A stretch of DNA of 64,000 bases, taken from contig JAJFKM010000077.1 of assembly GCA_021773215.1 (NCBI GenBank), positions 1 to 64,000 of the forward strand, read 5' to 3'. Shown here in pieces: positions 26,806 through 36,273 of this stretch. The position numbers were made by a program, and so were the translations under genes. The notes under the pieces are model-generated. The model did not search any database and was not told where the DNA came from. It worked only from the letters and a program-made list of their open reading frames with translations. The DNA is from Gammaproteobacteria bacterium (GTDB lineage: Bacteria; Pseudomonadota; Gammaproteobacteria; Eutrophobiales; Eutrophobiaceae). Numbering within the stretch: the first letter of the stretch is position 1; each line of letters opens with the position of its first letter.

Positions 26806-28580
26806 GAGTCAACTCCTTCAAGAGATTCAACTAATTCATCTTCACGTTCCCGGCGTTTGTTAACTTTCCATTGTATCCACAAGCCAGTAGCCATAACTGA
26901 AATGATTGGGCCAATTGATGCCATAGATAAAATACCAAAGCCTTCTATCGCCCCAACTGCTTCACCAAATCCTAATCCCATCGCTAACACTAAAGGTACA
27001 GTTACGGGGCCTGTTGTAACGCCAGCACTGTCCCAGGCAATATTCACAAACTCCTCAGTTGAAAAGTATGTCAAAACGATAGCAACTAAATAGCCAGGGA
27101 TAATTATGTAGGCAATCGGTATGGAAAATATAATTTTAAAGATACCTATTGCTATACCACAACCAACACCAAACGAAACAGCGTGCATTAATAACTTTTT
27201 TCTAAAAGCGCCATTAGTCAGGTTTTCCACGGTCATGCCTAATGCGTTTAATGCCGGCTCGGCAAGCGTTGCGCCAAAACCAAGTATCCATGCAAAAGCA
27301 AGCGCAATCGTCATGCCTAAGGCAAAGTTATATAAGGGGGATTCGCTGATAAGCTCGATCTTTGTGAAGGCGCCAGGCACCAAGCCACCAGATTGACCAC
27401 CTAACTTGGACAGGCCATAACTCAGGCCGACATTGAAAATAATCATACCTATTACAGACAGGGAAATTCCATAAGCAATGGTGCCTGGATGTTTGATTTT
27501 CTCTTTAAGAATATAAATCAGTATAAACATCAAAAACAATACTAATGGAACGATGGCGCGAATACCGGATAATAATTCAACGTAAGGTGTTGTTTCGTGC
27601 CAACTCAAGGTGGATGATAAGTTACTGATAGAGGCCGCCTCACTAATAATCATTTCGGGTGTTTCTGCAAAGGAAACAAAAATAGCCAGTATTTGAACGG
27701 CGATGATAGGAAATAATGATGCAAGAGTGACAATGCCAAACCCGGATAACGAGGATCGGCCTTTGCCAGCGGCTGTGGCAATACCAATTCCAAGTGAGAG
27801 TACCAGAGGCACGGTAACAGGGCCGGTAGTGACAGCACCACAATCCCATGCGAGACCCAATATTTTGCTAAGTTCACTGTCGCCCATTATATAGATGGTC
27901 AAACCAATGGTCGGTATCAATGACATGTATATCAGTGGTTTTAAACTCCAGCCATAAATAAACCGGAGCGTCCCCAAAACTGCGGCAAGACCAACACCCA
28001 TGCCAACCATTAACACCAGCACTTCTGACCATGAGTTTAATAATGAATATAAATAGGGTGCACTTTCAACATCAACTATTGCGCCAGCTGTTTTTAGTGC
28101 ACCTATAGCAGGCTCAGCAAAGGTAACGCCTATACCTAACAAAAAGACAATGAATAATACAGTTGCCAGTCTCGCCTTTGATGGCAATATATTTCCAATT
28201 GTTTCACCAAAAGGCATGAGACCTACTTTAAGGCCTTCAATAAAAAACATAAGACCAAAAATTACGGACATTAAACCTGCCGTAATAACCCATGAATCTG
28301 TAACATTCTGACGTAATATCAATAGTTGAAATAAAATCAGATAAATAGCTAATGGTAATACAGCTTTTAATTGGTCAATTAAGCGAACCTTAAAATAGGG
28401 TTGAACCAGTCGATAGACATCAATAGCGCGTACTTTAAGTTTGCCAGGTCGATAAAGAATATCATTGCCATCCTGATCTTGTTTTATTTCTGGCGCCAAA
28501 TCATTGTAGCTAATCTCTTCTTGATGCATTGTTATCTCGCGCACAAAAGCACCAAATCGAATGTGTTTTATAATAGGCAT
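26802..28580 (-). CDS. DUF1538 polytopic membrane protein, internally duplicated
   Basis: A 592-residue putative transporter with two homologous halves. Each half has an AEPALxALG-type helix (FAEPAIGALKTAG; LAEPALNALGMTV) and a re-entrant-like motif (TTGPVTVPLVLSLGIG; TTGPVTVPLVLAMGLG), the hallmark of an inverted- or direct-repeat carrier. DUF1538 proteins recur next to PII-like genes, which suggests PII-gated transport; the substrate is unknown. The gene leads a three-gene operon and has an FNR-type box upstream. Confidence 0.85.
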   Translation of the reverse strand: MPIIKHIRFGAFVREITMHQEEISYNDLAPEIKQDQDGNDILYRPGKLKVRAIDVYRLVQPYFKVRLIDQLKAVLPLAIYLILFQLLILRQNVTDSWVITAGLMSVIFGLMFFIEGLKVGLMPFGETIGNILPSKARLATVLFIVFLLGIGVTFAEPAIGALKTAGAIVDVESAPYLYSLLNSWSEVLVLMVGMGVGLAAVLGTLRFIYGWSLKPLIYMSLIPTIGLTIYIMGDSELSKILGLAWDCGAVTTGPVTVPLVLSLGIGIATAAGKGRSSLSGFGIVTLASLFPIIAVQILAIFVSFAETPEMIISEAASISNLSSTLSWHETTPYVELLSGIRAIVPLVLFLMFILIYILKEKIKHPGTIAYGISLSVIGMIIFNVGLSYGLSKLGGQSGGLVPGAFTKIELISESPLYNFALGMTIALAFAWILGFGATLAEPALNALGMTVENLTNGAFRKKLLMHAVSFGVGCGIAIGIFKIIFSIPIAYIIIPGYLVAIVLTYFSTEEFVNIAWDSAGVTTGPVTVPLVLAMGLGFGEAVGAIEGFGILSMASIGPIISVMATGLWIQWKVNKRREREDELVESLEGVDS

Positions 28581-28653
28581 GTTTTATTTCTAAGCTAACT
28601 AATTATGGGTGATAATTTCAGGCAATTAGAGACGGTACTCATTGTATATATAA

Positions 28654-28694
28654 AGTATAAGAGTCATTTAAATATGCTAATTGATCTATATCAA
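28654..28694 (-). promoter_or_regulatory. FNR/Anr-type box and promoter of the DUF1538-PII operon
   Basis: TTGATCTATATCAA at 28681-28694 is a perfect FNR consensus. A minus-strand -10 box TATACT lies at 28654-28659, so the box is centred near -41 relative to the predicted start of transcription. The divergent gene at 28831 is about 140 bases away, too far for simple activation. Confidence 0.75.
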
Positions 28695-28830
28695 AAGCTT
28701 TGAGGGTTTGGTTTATAAAATTATGTTTATTAATTTAACATTTTCTATGCATGGTTCTCAAGTATGCGTATTTGGAGATTGACTATGAAATTTATGGTAT
28801 AACTGCGGTTCATTCGTAAAAATATTTGTC

Positions 28831-30012
28831 ATGACGTCAGATGAATTTTATTCAAACCTTCCGATACATTCTGATTTTTCAGTTGTCTCTGATCTGTCTA
28901 AGTATTCAAAATTACCTGATGACTGGTTCATTGTTTCTGCAGATATTCAAAATTCAACAGGAGCAATAAAAGCAGGAAAATATAAGGCAGTCAATATCGT
29001 GGGGGTGTCGATAATTACTGCTATTAGGAATATCTCCCCATCGATTTTATTACCTTCAATTTTTGGTGGAGATGGTGCTTCATTATGTATCCCAGCCAGT
29101 CTTGTTGAAAAAGCGAAAAAAGCATTAATAGCAACAAAATTCATGGCTGAAAAACAATTCGACCTTAACCTGAGAGTTGGTGTTGTTCCGATTGTTGACG
29201 TTAGAAATGCAGGTCATGAGGTCTTTGTTTCGCGTTACAAAATGTCCGAGCACTATAATCAAGCAGCGTTCTCCGGTGGCGGGATAGAGTATGCGGAAAA
29301 CCTGATCAAAGATGATGAAAAAGGACAGCAATATCGATTTGAAAATAATGGCCAAGAGACAAGTACTGATTATTCAGGGCTGGAATGTCGTTGGGACAAC
29401 ATACCAAGCAAACATGGTGAAACGATTGCTTTAATTGTTAAGGTGACCGCGTCTTCAATAGATGAAGAATCCAGGATTTACAATGATATTATTGTAAAGA
29501 TTCAACAAATATACGGGGCTGATAATGAATGCCAGCCTATCCATGAAGGTGGCCTAAGCTTGACGAGTAATATAAGCAAATTAATAAATGAAGTCAGTGT
29601 CAGAACACATAAGGAAAGCGTATTTTCAGTAATAAATTATTGGATAAAATTATATATTCAAAATATTTTAGGCTGGATATTTATCACATTTAAATTGAAT
29701 ATCGCAGGAGTGCCTTGGGGTTCATATAAGTCCGAAGTAATCAGCAATACTGATTTTAAAAAATTTGATGGTGTCTTACGACAAGTTATATCAGGCACAA
29801 AAAAACAGCGAGAAGAATTGGCTGCTTATCTAAATGAAAAATATATAAATAAGCAATGTTTCTACGGCATACACGCATCAAGTTCAGCCCTAATGACCTG
29901 TATGATTGATAATCGAGCAGGCGAGCATTTTCATTTTGTAGATGCAGCTGATGGTGGTTATGCAATTGCTGCATTGCAAATGAAAGCGCAAATAAAATTA
30001 GCTGATTTGTGA
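28831..30012 (+). CDS. DUF3095 cyclase-like protein
   Basis: A 393-residue protein matching DUF3095: FYSNLPIHSDFSVV, DDWFIVSADIQNSTGAIKAG and FGGDGASLCIPA. The DIQNST and GGDGA segments mirror the two metal sites of class III nucleotidyl cyclases, so it may make a cyclic nucleotide, though the family is uncharacterised. A second domain extends to the C-terminus. It precedes a tail-anchored protein by 75 bases. Confidence 0.8.
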   Translation: MTSDEFYSNLPIHSDFSVVSDLSKYSKLPDDWFIVSADIQNSTGAIKAGKYKAVNIVGVSIITAIRNISPSILLPSIFGGDGASLCIPASLVEKAKKALIATKFMAEKQFDLNLRVGVVPIVDVRNAGHEVFVSRYKMSEHYNQAAFSGGGIEYAENLIKDDEKGQQYRFENNGQETSTDYSGLECRWDNIPSKHGETIALIVKVTASSIDEESRIYNDIIVKIQQIYGADNECQPIHEGGLSLTSNISKLINEVSVRTHKESVFSVINYWIKLYIQNILGWIFITFKLNIAGVPWGSYKSEVISNTDFKKFDGVLRQVISGTKKQREELAAYLNEKYINKQCFYGIHASSSALMTCMIDNRAGEHFHFVDAADGGYAIAALQMKAQIKLADL

Positions 30013-30087
30013 GATTTTTATTAAACCTCCTTAAGTAGTAATGCAGAATATGATAGTTTTGATATTCAGTGTGGCGGAGGTAATTCA

Positions 30088-30648
30088 ATGGATAAAGAAT
30101 ATTCTGTTACGATTGATGGCGATGCCGTCATCTTTGAGTTTAAAGATAGCTTGATTCACTGCGAGGGTGAGGCTACCGGGAATATCGATGCCATCATTAC
30201 TACTAAACCGCCATTGCCACAAAATCTCTTGTTAGATGAATTACATATCAAAATTCCCGGAACGGATGAACTACTTTACATCTATGGTTTTGGTGTCGTT
30301 GAAAATAGTCTGAAGGCGACATTTAATTCCTCCATCCATGTCGATAAAAACAATCTTCCTGAAGTTGTTGAGGTCTATTGGGGGGCTAATGGTGAGAAAC
30401 TTATCGGTGAGATGTCTTGTCGACTATATTCCGAAAACATAGAGCATGAATTAGCCGATGAGCTTGAAGAGATAGATATAGAAGAGTTAAATAATAATAA
30501 AGCTCCAGGTTCAAACAATGAAAATGCTAAGAAACAAAGCTCAGCGCCTTTAATATCGACGGCAAAAAACAAGAGCCCCCTCAAAATAATCACAATAGTG
30601 ATTTTAATTGTCGTAGTTGTGCATTTAATCTATTTTATTATTGCCTGA
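30088..30648 (+). CDS. unrecognised C-terminally anchored protein
   Basis: A 186-residue protein with a beta-rich N-terminal ~120 residues, an acidic linker (ELADELEEIDIEELNNN), a polar stretch and one C-terminal transmembrane helix (about 165-185). This tail-anchor topology puts the domain in the cytoplasm. GGAGG lies just upstream of the ATG. It follows the DUF3095 gene on the same strand and may tether signalling to the membrane. I do not recognise the family. Confidence 0.65.
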   Translation: MDKEYSVTIDGDAVIFEFKDSLIHCEGEATGNIDAIITTKPPLPQNLLLDELHIKIPGTDELLYIYGFGVVENSLKATFNSSIHVDKNNLPEVVEVYWGANGEKLIGEMSCRLYSENIEHELADELEEIDIEELNNNKAPGSNNENAKKQSSAPLISTAKNKSPLKIITIVILIVVVVHLIYFIIA

Positions 30649-30743
30649 TAGTATAAATATTATTGATCAGTACTAAATTATGCTCAGATGAAGCGATCTT
30701 GATAAGATCGGAAAAAAAATCGGTTTAATTGTACAATCTCCTG

Positions 30744-32402
30744 ATGTCTGCATTAATTGCTATTACACCGCTTGCTATTGTTTTTTTATTGCTAGTTATA
30801 TGGCAATGGACAGCGAAACGAACCATGCCTATTGGTCTTATCGTTACTGTATTACTAGCCCTTTTTTATTGGCAAGTTGAACCAATAACCATAGCTGCTG
30901 CTAGCATTGAAGGGTTAATCATAGCTGGAAAGGTGCTTTATATTGTTTTTGGAGCCTTATTGTTACTGTTTGTATTAGTGCACTCTGGCGTTGTATCAAC
31001 AATTCGAAATGCTTTTACACAGATATCTCCAGACCCAAGAATACAAGTAATAATTATTGCCTGGGCCTTTGGTGCCTTTATCGAGGGTGCGTCTGGTTTT
31101 GGTACGCCTGCAGCTGTTGCAGGACCATTACTGGTCGTATTGGGGTTTCCTCCTTTAGCAGCAGTGATGTGTGCCTTAATTATACAAAGCACACCGGTAT
31201 CATTTGGTGCTGCAGGCACGCCAATATTAATAGGCGTGCACGACGGTTTAGCTGGACAAGCTATTGTTGATGTTTATATAGCAACACAAGATCATATTGG
31301 ATCATTAGACGAACTTGTTTTCTTGATCGGTGGCAAAGTGGCATTAATCCATGCATGTATTGGTTTTGTTATACCTTTATTTGTGGTCACGCTTTTGACA
31401 CGCTTTTTTGGTACTAATCGTAGTTGGCGAGAAGGGCTTGAAGTTTGGAAGTTTGCATTATTCGCCGGCATAACATTTGTTGTACCTTATGCCGTATTTG
31501 CAAATGTGCTTGGACCAGAGTTTCCCTCATTGATTGGCGGTCTTGTTGCGCTAGTTGCAACGACAATAGCCGCTAAACGCGGATTATTTCAACCTGAAAA
31601 AATATGGCGATTTCCTGAAAAGGCTGATTGGTTGGATAACTGGAAAGCATCGGAACCCGTCCATGAAGTTGATGGTCATAACAAATCAATACCAATATGG
31701 AAAGCATGTTTGCCTTATGCACTTATCGGTTTTTTGTTAGTCATTACGCGCTTACCAGAATTACCTTTTAAGTCATTTTTAGCGGGATTTAAGTTGTCGA
31801 TACCGGCAATCTTAGACACTAACATTAACGCTTCAATTAATTTTCTTTATCTGCCAGGTAGTATTTTTATTTTAGTTGCGATTATTTGCCTTCCATTGTA
31901 TCGAATGTCAAAGCCTGAAATTTTTGCTGCTGTAAAAAGTACTGCAAGAGCATTCAAAAATGCAGCTGTTGTATTAATTTTTGCAGTCCCTATGGTACGT
32001 ATATTTATTCAATCTGATATTAATTCTGCTGGACTAGCCAGTATGCCAATTGAATTAGCACAGACAATTGCATCATTGTCAGGTCAGGCGTGGCCAATAT
32101 TTTCTGCACCGATAGGTGCATTAGGTGCGTTTATTGCGGGCAGCAATACTATTAGTAACCTTACTTTCTCCTTATTTCAATTTGGCGTGGGAATCAAAAC
32201 AGGGTTGTCGCCATTACTGATTGTTGCTTTACAAGCTATAGGTGGCGCAGCTGGCAATATGATTTGTATCCATAATATTGTGGCTGCTTCAGCAACATGC
32301 GGTCTTTCTGGTCAAGAGGGTAGCTTAATTCGTAAAACAATTATTCCAACAACATATTATCTTTTAATGGCTGCGGTTATTGCCGTGATATTTGTTATAT
32401 GA
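30744..32402 (+). CDS. lldP: L-lactate permease family transporter
   Basis: A roughly 552-residue LctP/LldP-family carrier with about 12-14 membrane helices. Family segments include [22 protein letters not shown], a [14 protein letters not shown] motif and [15 protein letters not shown] near the C-terminus. It imports lactate (or glycolate) with protons. I take the ATG at 30744; a TTG five codons earlier is possible, and neither has a strong ribosome-binding site. The stop overlaps the next start. No lactate dehydrogenase gene is adjacent. Confidence 0.9.
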   Translation: MSALIAITPLAIVFLLLVIWQWTAKRTMPIGLIVTVLLALFYWQVEPITIAAASIEGLIIAGKVLYIVFGALLLLFVLVHSGVVSTIRNAFTQISPDPRIQVIIIAWAFGAFIEGASGFGTPAAVAGPLLVVLGFPPLAAVMCALIIQSTPVSFGAAGTPILIGVHDGLAGQAIVDVYIATQDHIGSLDELVFLIGGKVALIHACIGFVIPLFVVTLLTRFFGTNRSWREGLEVWKFALFAGITFVVPYAVFANVLGPEFPSLIGGLVALVATTIAAKRGLFQPEKIWRFPEKADWLDNWKASEPVHEVDGHNKSIPIWKACLPYALIGFLLVITRLPELPFKSFLAGFKLSIPAILDTNINASINFLYLPGSIFILVAIICLPLYRMSKPEIFAAVKSTARAFKNAAVVLIFAVPMVRIFIQSDINSAGLASMPIELAQTIASLSGQAWPIFSAPIGALGAFIAGSNTISNLTFSLFQFGVGIKTGLSPLLIVALQAIGGAAGNMICIHNIVAASATCGLSGQEGSLIRKTIIPTTYYLLMAAVIAVIFVI

Positions 32403-33325
32403 AAAATTATATTTTTATACTATTAATTTTGTTTTTGACTGCCTGTGGGCAATCAGAATTTGAAGTAGCACTTGAAGCATTTCATGCAAGTGAATATGAA
32501 ACTGCACTTAAAAAATTGACACCTCTTGCCGAATCGGGCAATAGCATGGCACAAAACTATATTGGTTTAATCTACGAAAGGGGTCTTGGTCTCGAACGTG
32601 ATTATACTAAAGCGGCTAAATGGTATCAGAAAGCTGCAAAAGGTGGTGTGGCCGAATCACAGATAAGATTAGCGCAACTCTATATTATCGGTCTTGGTGT
32701 AAAGCGTGATTATTGGCTGGCATTAAAGTGGGCTCGTAATGCAGCTGTTCAAGGTAATGCCGAAGCTGAAGCAAATTTGGGTTATATGTTTCACGATGGA
32801 ATAGGTGTTAAGCAAGATTATAAAGAAGCAGCTAAATGGTATCGCAAGGCTGCAGAGAAAGGTACTGCCAGTGCTCAGCACGATTTAGGTGTCATGTATG
32901 AGAATGGCCTTGGCCTAAATCAAGATTACACTGCTGCAATAGAGTGGTACCGAAAAGCTGCAGCTCAAGGTATTTTTAATTCTCAAAAAAATCTACTTAA
33001 CATGTATCAGGAAGGTTTGGGTGTCCCGCAAAATAATATTGAGGCTTTGGAATGGTTTATTGATGCGGCATATCAAAAAAATATAATGGCCCAATTTTAT
33101 CTAGGCGCTATATATTTCGAGGGCATTAAAGTGGAACAAGATTTTATCCATGCATATGCTTGGATGGGTATTGTTGCCGCGGGTGGTTACAAGCAAGCAG
33201 AGAAATTACGCGATAATATTGAAGCCTATATGACTATTGAAGAGCGAAAAGCAGGGCATGCTCTTGCTAAAGAATTGTGGGAAAAATATGGGGTAACTCA
33301 AAATAAAAATAAACAGAAAGCATAG
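32399..33325 (+). CDS. Sel1-repeat lipoprotein
   Basis: A 308-residue exported protein. Its signal peptide ends in a lipobox, LTAC (about residue 16), followed by about six Sel1/TPR-like repeats of 36 residues with the signature AAKWYxKAAxxG and GLGxxxDYxxA. Sel1 solenoids mediate protein-protein contacts at the envelope. The start overlaps the lactate permease stop by four bases, so the two are probably translationally coupled. No specific partner is evident. Confidence 0.85.
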   Translation: MKNYIFILLILFLTACGQSEFEVALEAFHASEYETALKKLTPLAESGNSMAQNYIGLIYERGLGLERDYTKAAKWYQKAAKGGVAESQIRLAQLYIIGLGVKRDYWLALKWARNAAVQGNAEAEANLGYMFHDGIGVKQDYKEAAKWYRKAAEKGTASAQHDLGVMYENGLGLNQDYTAAIEWYRKAAAQGIFNSQKNLLNMYQEGLGVPQNNIEALEWFIDAAYQKNIMAQFYLGAIYFEGIKVEQDFIHAYAWMGIVAAGGYKQAEKLRDNIEAYMTIEERKAGHALAKELWEKYGVTQNKNKQKA

Positions 33326-33539
33326 ATAAAGAAAATAATATGAACTTTTACAGATTAATATATGACTAAGCTTCATAACTATTAAAATTAGGCAGAATAT
33401 CGCAACCCCATGAAAACAAAAACTCTGAAAAAACAGTATTTTATTTGGCATCGCACGGTTATGTGCGACGGCTTTATAGATCTGTGTGTCTGTGGGGTAA
33501 TAATTTGATCTAATAGTTTAGGTTTGAGTAACTCTTAAG

Positions 33540-33573
33540 AAGGCCGCAGGTGAACAACCTCCGGCCTTTTTTT
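33540..33573 (+). terminator. intrinsic terminator
   Basis: The stem AGGCCG/CGGCCT is extended past one mismatch by AGGT/ACCT, with loop GAACA, and is followed by seven T residues. It is a strong rho-independent terminator about 215 bases after the Sel1 gene, leaving room for a long 3' UTR or a separate small RNA. Confidence 0.88.
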
Positions 33574-33590
33574 GTGTCCATGGACGCAAC

Positions 33591-33631
33591 GCCTACAGGG
33601 ACCTCGGTACGCCCTTGAGGGGTGTGTAGGC
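33591..33631 (+). repeat. structured repeat, copy 1
   Basis: A 28-base conserved core (33598-33625) is enclosed by the 7-bp stem GCCTACA/TGTAGGC. The same core, with one mismatch, recurs at 43287-43314 inside a different stem, GGCCA/TGGCC. The enclosing helices covary while the core is fixed, which indicates selection on RNA or DNA structure. Confidence 0.7.
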
Positions 33632-33716
33632 GGTAGAGTGACTAACAAACGGAAACAGAGTTCTAAACGTAATAACCGTAAAACAACAGGAGGCTCATAA
33701 ATAATGAGATAGTAAA

Positions 33717-34106
33717 ATGAAACACTTAAATAGAATTGCCAATTTATTAGTTTGGTTAATATTTATTCCTTTGTCAGCACAAGGACAGGGAATCGATTAC
33801 ACCATGAGAAGTTACACAACACAGTCTTGTGAGTTATTCGCAAATGATGCTTATTTTGCAGCGAGTACCTTTAAACGTGGTGCTGTGCTCCAGGAAGTAT
33901 TGGAGTCAATTAACGACGTCTCAGTTGCAGATAGCATGAAACATCGTGCTTTTCAGGCAGTTCAATTAGTGTGGAAAAATCAGTTAGACAACCCTACGCT
34001 GGCTTATAGTTTGGCAATGGGCTTGTGTCTAAAGCCCAAAAAGGAAATGGCGCCTATAGATGAGCCTTCGGTAAGTTCATTAAGAACAAGTAAAGAGTTC
34101 TTTTAG
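33717..34106 (+). CDS. unrecognised small exported protein
   Basis: A 129-residue protein with a clear signal peptide (cleavage near SAQG-QG, about residue 24) and a mature helical domain of about 100 residues with two cysteines (CELFAND, GLCLKPKK) that could form a disulfide. I do not recognise the family. The best Shine-Dalgarno upstream is positioned for a two-codon frame 13 bases earlier, so translation may depend on reinitiation. Confidence 0.62.
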   Translation: MKHLNRIANLLVWLIFIPLSAQGQGIDYTMRSYTTQSCELFANDAYFAASTFKRGAVLQEVLESINDVSVADSMKHRAFQAVQLVWKNQLDNPTLAYSLAMGLCLKPKKEMAPIDEPSVSSLRTSKEFF

Positions 34107-34187
34107 CTGCGCATGATTGCATAAGGAAGTGCAATTGATGCTGATTGGAAAGCTTTAATTGTCTGACCTTACTTCTGACTGAAATAA

Positions 34188-35054
34188 TTATTCAGTTAAT
34201 AAACCTTTTCTTTTATAGAGGCTCGTATCTATTTCTGTTTCTTCGTTATCTTTTTTATGTAGTACAGGCATCATATCAAAGTACGGACGAATGACGTCAG
34301 ATTGAGATTTTTCAAATTGTTCGAAAGGTCCATCAAAATGAACCTTGCCATGATGTAGCATGATCGTCCTTGGGCGCAAGCGACTAAGTAAATCTTTGTC
34401 GTGCGTTATGATGATTGAAGTGCGTTTCGATTCATCATCAAGGTTAGTGTTATGAATATTAAAAATGAGATCATGAATGTTGGTGGAGCTAGTTGGATCA
34501 AGACCTGTTGTTGGTTCATCATAAAACAAAACATAGGGATCCATTGATATGGCGCGAGCTATTGCAAGTCGCTTGGCCATACCTCCTGACAAAGCATTGC
34601 TGCTTTTATCCATAAACTGTTTGTCATTAGGTAGGTCGACTGATGCTAATGCGCGTTCTGCTATTGGCTTTATGACATCATCTTCCAATCCTTTGATTTC
34701 TTTTAACCACAACGCGATATTAAAATAAACTGATCCTGAGAAGAGGGCATTGCGTTGAAAAACCACGCCCCAATGTTTATGAATGTCATCAATATCAAGC
34801 GCATTAAATTCATTAAGGTTTTTCAATTCCGCTATGTCATGTGTTCTGTCTAATATTCGGATGCTGCCTTTGTCGATCGCATATTGTCCCAATATTGAAT
34901 TTAACAATACTGTTTTGCCGCAACCTGAACCACCAACAATAGCAATTATCTCTCCGCTATAGAGCTCTAAATTAATTCCTTTTAAAACCGCATTTCCAGA
35001 AAAAGACTTGTATAAGTCTTTAATTTGAAATTCGATTTGTGGTTCAGTATTCAC
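34188..35054 (-). CDS. Mla-type ABC ATPase, orphan
   Basis: A 288-residue ABC ATPase of the MlaF/Ttg2A class. Walker A is GGSGCGKTVLL, the signature is LSGGMAKRLAIARA, and Walker B is VLFYDEPTTGLDP. MlaF-type ATPases drive retrograde phospholipid transport with MlaE and MlaD, neither of which is here. An insert of about 25 residues between the Walker A helix and the Q-loop is longer than usual. It follows cysteine synthase by 23 bases. Its permease partner must be elsewhere. Confidence 0.8.
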   Translation of the reverse strand: MNTEPQIEFQIKDLYKSFSGNAVLKGINLELYSGEIIAIVGGSGCGKTVLLNSILGQYAIDKGSIRILDRTHDIAELKNLNEFNALDIDDIHKHWGVVFQRNALFSGSVYFNIALWLKEIKGLEDDVIKPIAERALASVDLPNDKQFMDKSSNALSGGMAKRLAIARAISMDPYVLFYDEPTTGLDPTSSTNIHDLIFNIHNTNLDDESKRTSIIITHDKDLLSRLRPRTIMLHHGKVHFDGPFEQFEKSQSDVIRPYFDMMPVLHKKDNEETEIDTSLYKRKGLLTE

Positions 35055-35077
35055 ACGTGATGTGCTTTGTGTGTTAT

Positions 35078-35989
35078 CTAGAATAAATCTTCAATAGAAA
35101 GATAACGTTCCCCAGAGTCATAACTAAAGATCAAGACACAACTCCCTGAAGGCATGTCATTTTCTTTTTGTTTTACTGCAGATAAAGTTGCGCCAGAAGA
35201 GATACCAATAAATATCCCTTCTTCCTTTGTGCATCGACGAGCCATATCAAAAGAATCTTCTTCAGAAACTTGTATTGTTCCATCAAGGATATCTACATTT
35301 AGCACCTCTGGTACAAAGCCTGCTCCTATACCTTGAAGGCGATGCAATCCTTTTTCACCGCCACTAATGACGGGAGATTTTTCAGGCTCAACAGCAAAGA
35401 CTTTTAAATTTGAAAACTTTTCTTTCAATATCTCTGCGCAACCAGTGATATGTCCACCAGTGCCAACACCCGTAATCATATAATCAATCCCTTCAGGGAA
35501 ATCAGCGAGAATTTCCTGAGCGGTTGTTTCTCTATGGACTTGCGCATTGGCGGGGTTTTCAAATTGCTGTGGCATCCACCCATTTGGGTTTTCAGCAAGG
35601 AGTTCTTTTGCCTTTGCAATAGTGCCTCCCATCCCTAATTCTTTTGGCGTTAAAACCAGTTCTGCACCAAGTGCTTGCATGTATTTACGTCTTTCAATAG
35701 ACATAGATTCTGGCATTGTCAGTATGAGACGATATCCCTTGACTGCAGCAACCAGTGCTAGCCCTATGCCGGTATTGCCTGAAGTAGGTTCAATGATGAC
35801 AGTATCTTTATTGATTAAACCTTTTGCCTCTGCATCCTCAATCATCGCTTTTGCAATACGATCTTTAATGCTACTACAGGGATTAAAGCTCTCCGTTTTC
35901 ATCCAGACTTCGATGTCATCTCGAAACAAATTATTTATTCGAATATGCGGTGTATTACCTATTGTTTGCAAAATATTGTCGTATTTCAT
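35078..35989 (-). CDS. cysK: cysteine synthase (O-acetylserine sulfhydrylase)
   Basis: A 303-residue PLP enzyme making cysteine from O-acetylserine and sulfide. The PLP lysine is Lys42 in NPCSSIKDR, the substrate loop is PTSGNTGIG, and the phosphate-binding loop is [10 protein letters not shown]. It is the same size as CysK/CysM and lacks a regulatory CBS domain. The usual SVKDR is SIKDR here. It is transcribed together with a downstream Mla-type ATPase. CysM cannot be excluded. Confidence 0.9.
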   Translation of the reverse strand: MKYDNILQTIGNTPHIRINNLFRDDIEVWMKTESFNPCSSIKDRIAKAMIEDAEAKGLINKDTVIIEPTSGNTGIGLALVAAVKGYRLILTMPESMSIERRKYMQALGAELVLTPKELGMGGTIAKAKELLAENPNGWMPQQFENPANAQVHRETTAQEILADFPEGIDYMITGVGTGGHITGCAEILKEKFSNLKVFAVEPEKSPVISGGEKGLHRLQGIGAGFVPEVLNVDILDGTIQVSEEDSFDMARRCTKEEGIFIGISSGATLSAVKQKENDMPSGSCVLIFSYDSGERYLSIEDLF

Positions 35990-36158
35990 GATTTTTTTCC
36001 GTTATTACAGCTATGATTTGATTTTGTATGTGATATCAATCTTGTATCTAGATTATAACCCCTGAGTATGATGAATGAATTCTTTTTAAAGCTAGCGACA
36101 GGTAATAATTATTAGCATTATTTTAAACTCTATTTAATCGTTATCTTATTGAATATAA

Positions 36159-36234
36159 ATGATATATATCAGTCAATTTAATGTTTATTGAAATAGATAG
36201 ACATTGTTAATGAGCGCGCATATTATTAGCGCGC
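36159..36234. promoter_or_regulatory. palindromes upstream of the peroxiredoxin gene
   Basis: Two dyads lie in the cysK-peroxiredoxin divergent region: TGATATATATCA at 36160-36171, an imperfect FNR-like site lacking the outer bases, and GCGCGC at 36214-36219 with GCGCGC at 36229-36234, about 40 bases before the peroxiredoxin start. The latter is conspicuous in such AT-rich DNA. No regulator can be named. Confidence 0.3.
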
Positions 36235-36273
36235 AAAGTAAAATAACGTTAATCATTTTTGAGGTAATTTATT

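Larger units (their letters stand above)
33326..33716 (+). other. intergenic region: hairpin, terminator and conserved-loop element
   Basis: About 390 bases. In order they hold a small hairpin (TCGCAC/GTGCGA around 33440-33470), a strong terminator (33540-33573), a stem-loop element with a second copy near 43.3 kb (33591-33631), and a strong AGGAGG at 33688-33693. The last precedes a two-codon frame, ATG-AGA-TAG, at 33704-33712, just ahead of the next gene. Confidence 0.6.

Noticed and set aside
35547-36065. 172-codon open frame antisense to cysK
   Set aside because: It lies almost entirely opposite a well-conserved cysteine synthase, has no family features and is explained by codon bias of the real gene.
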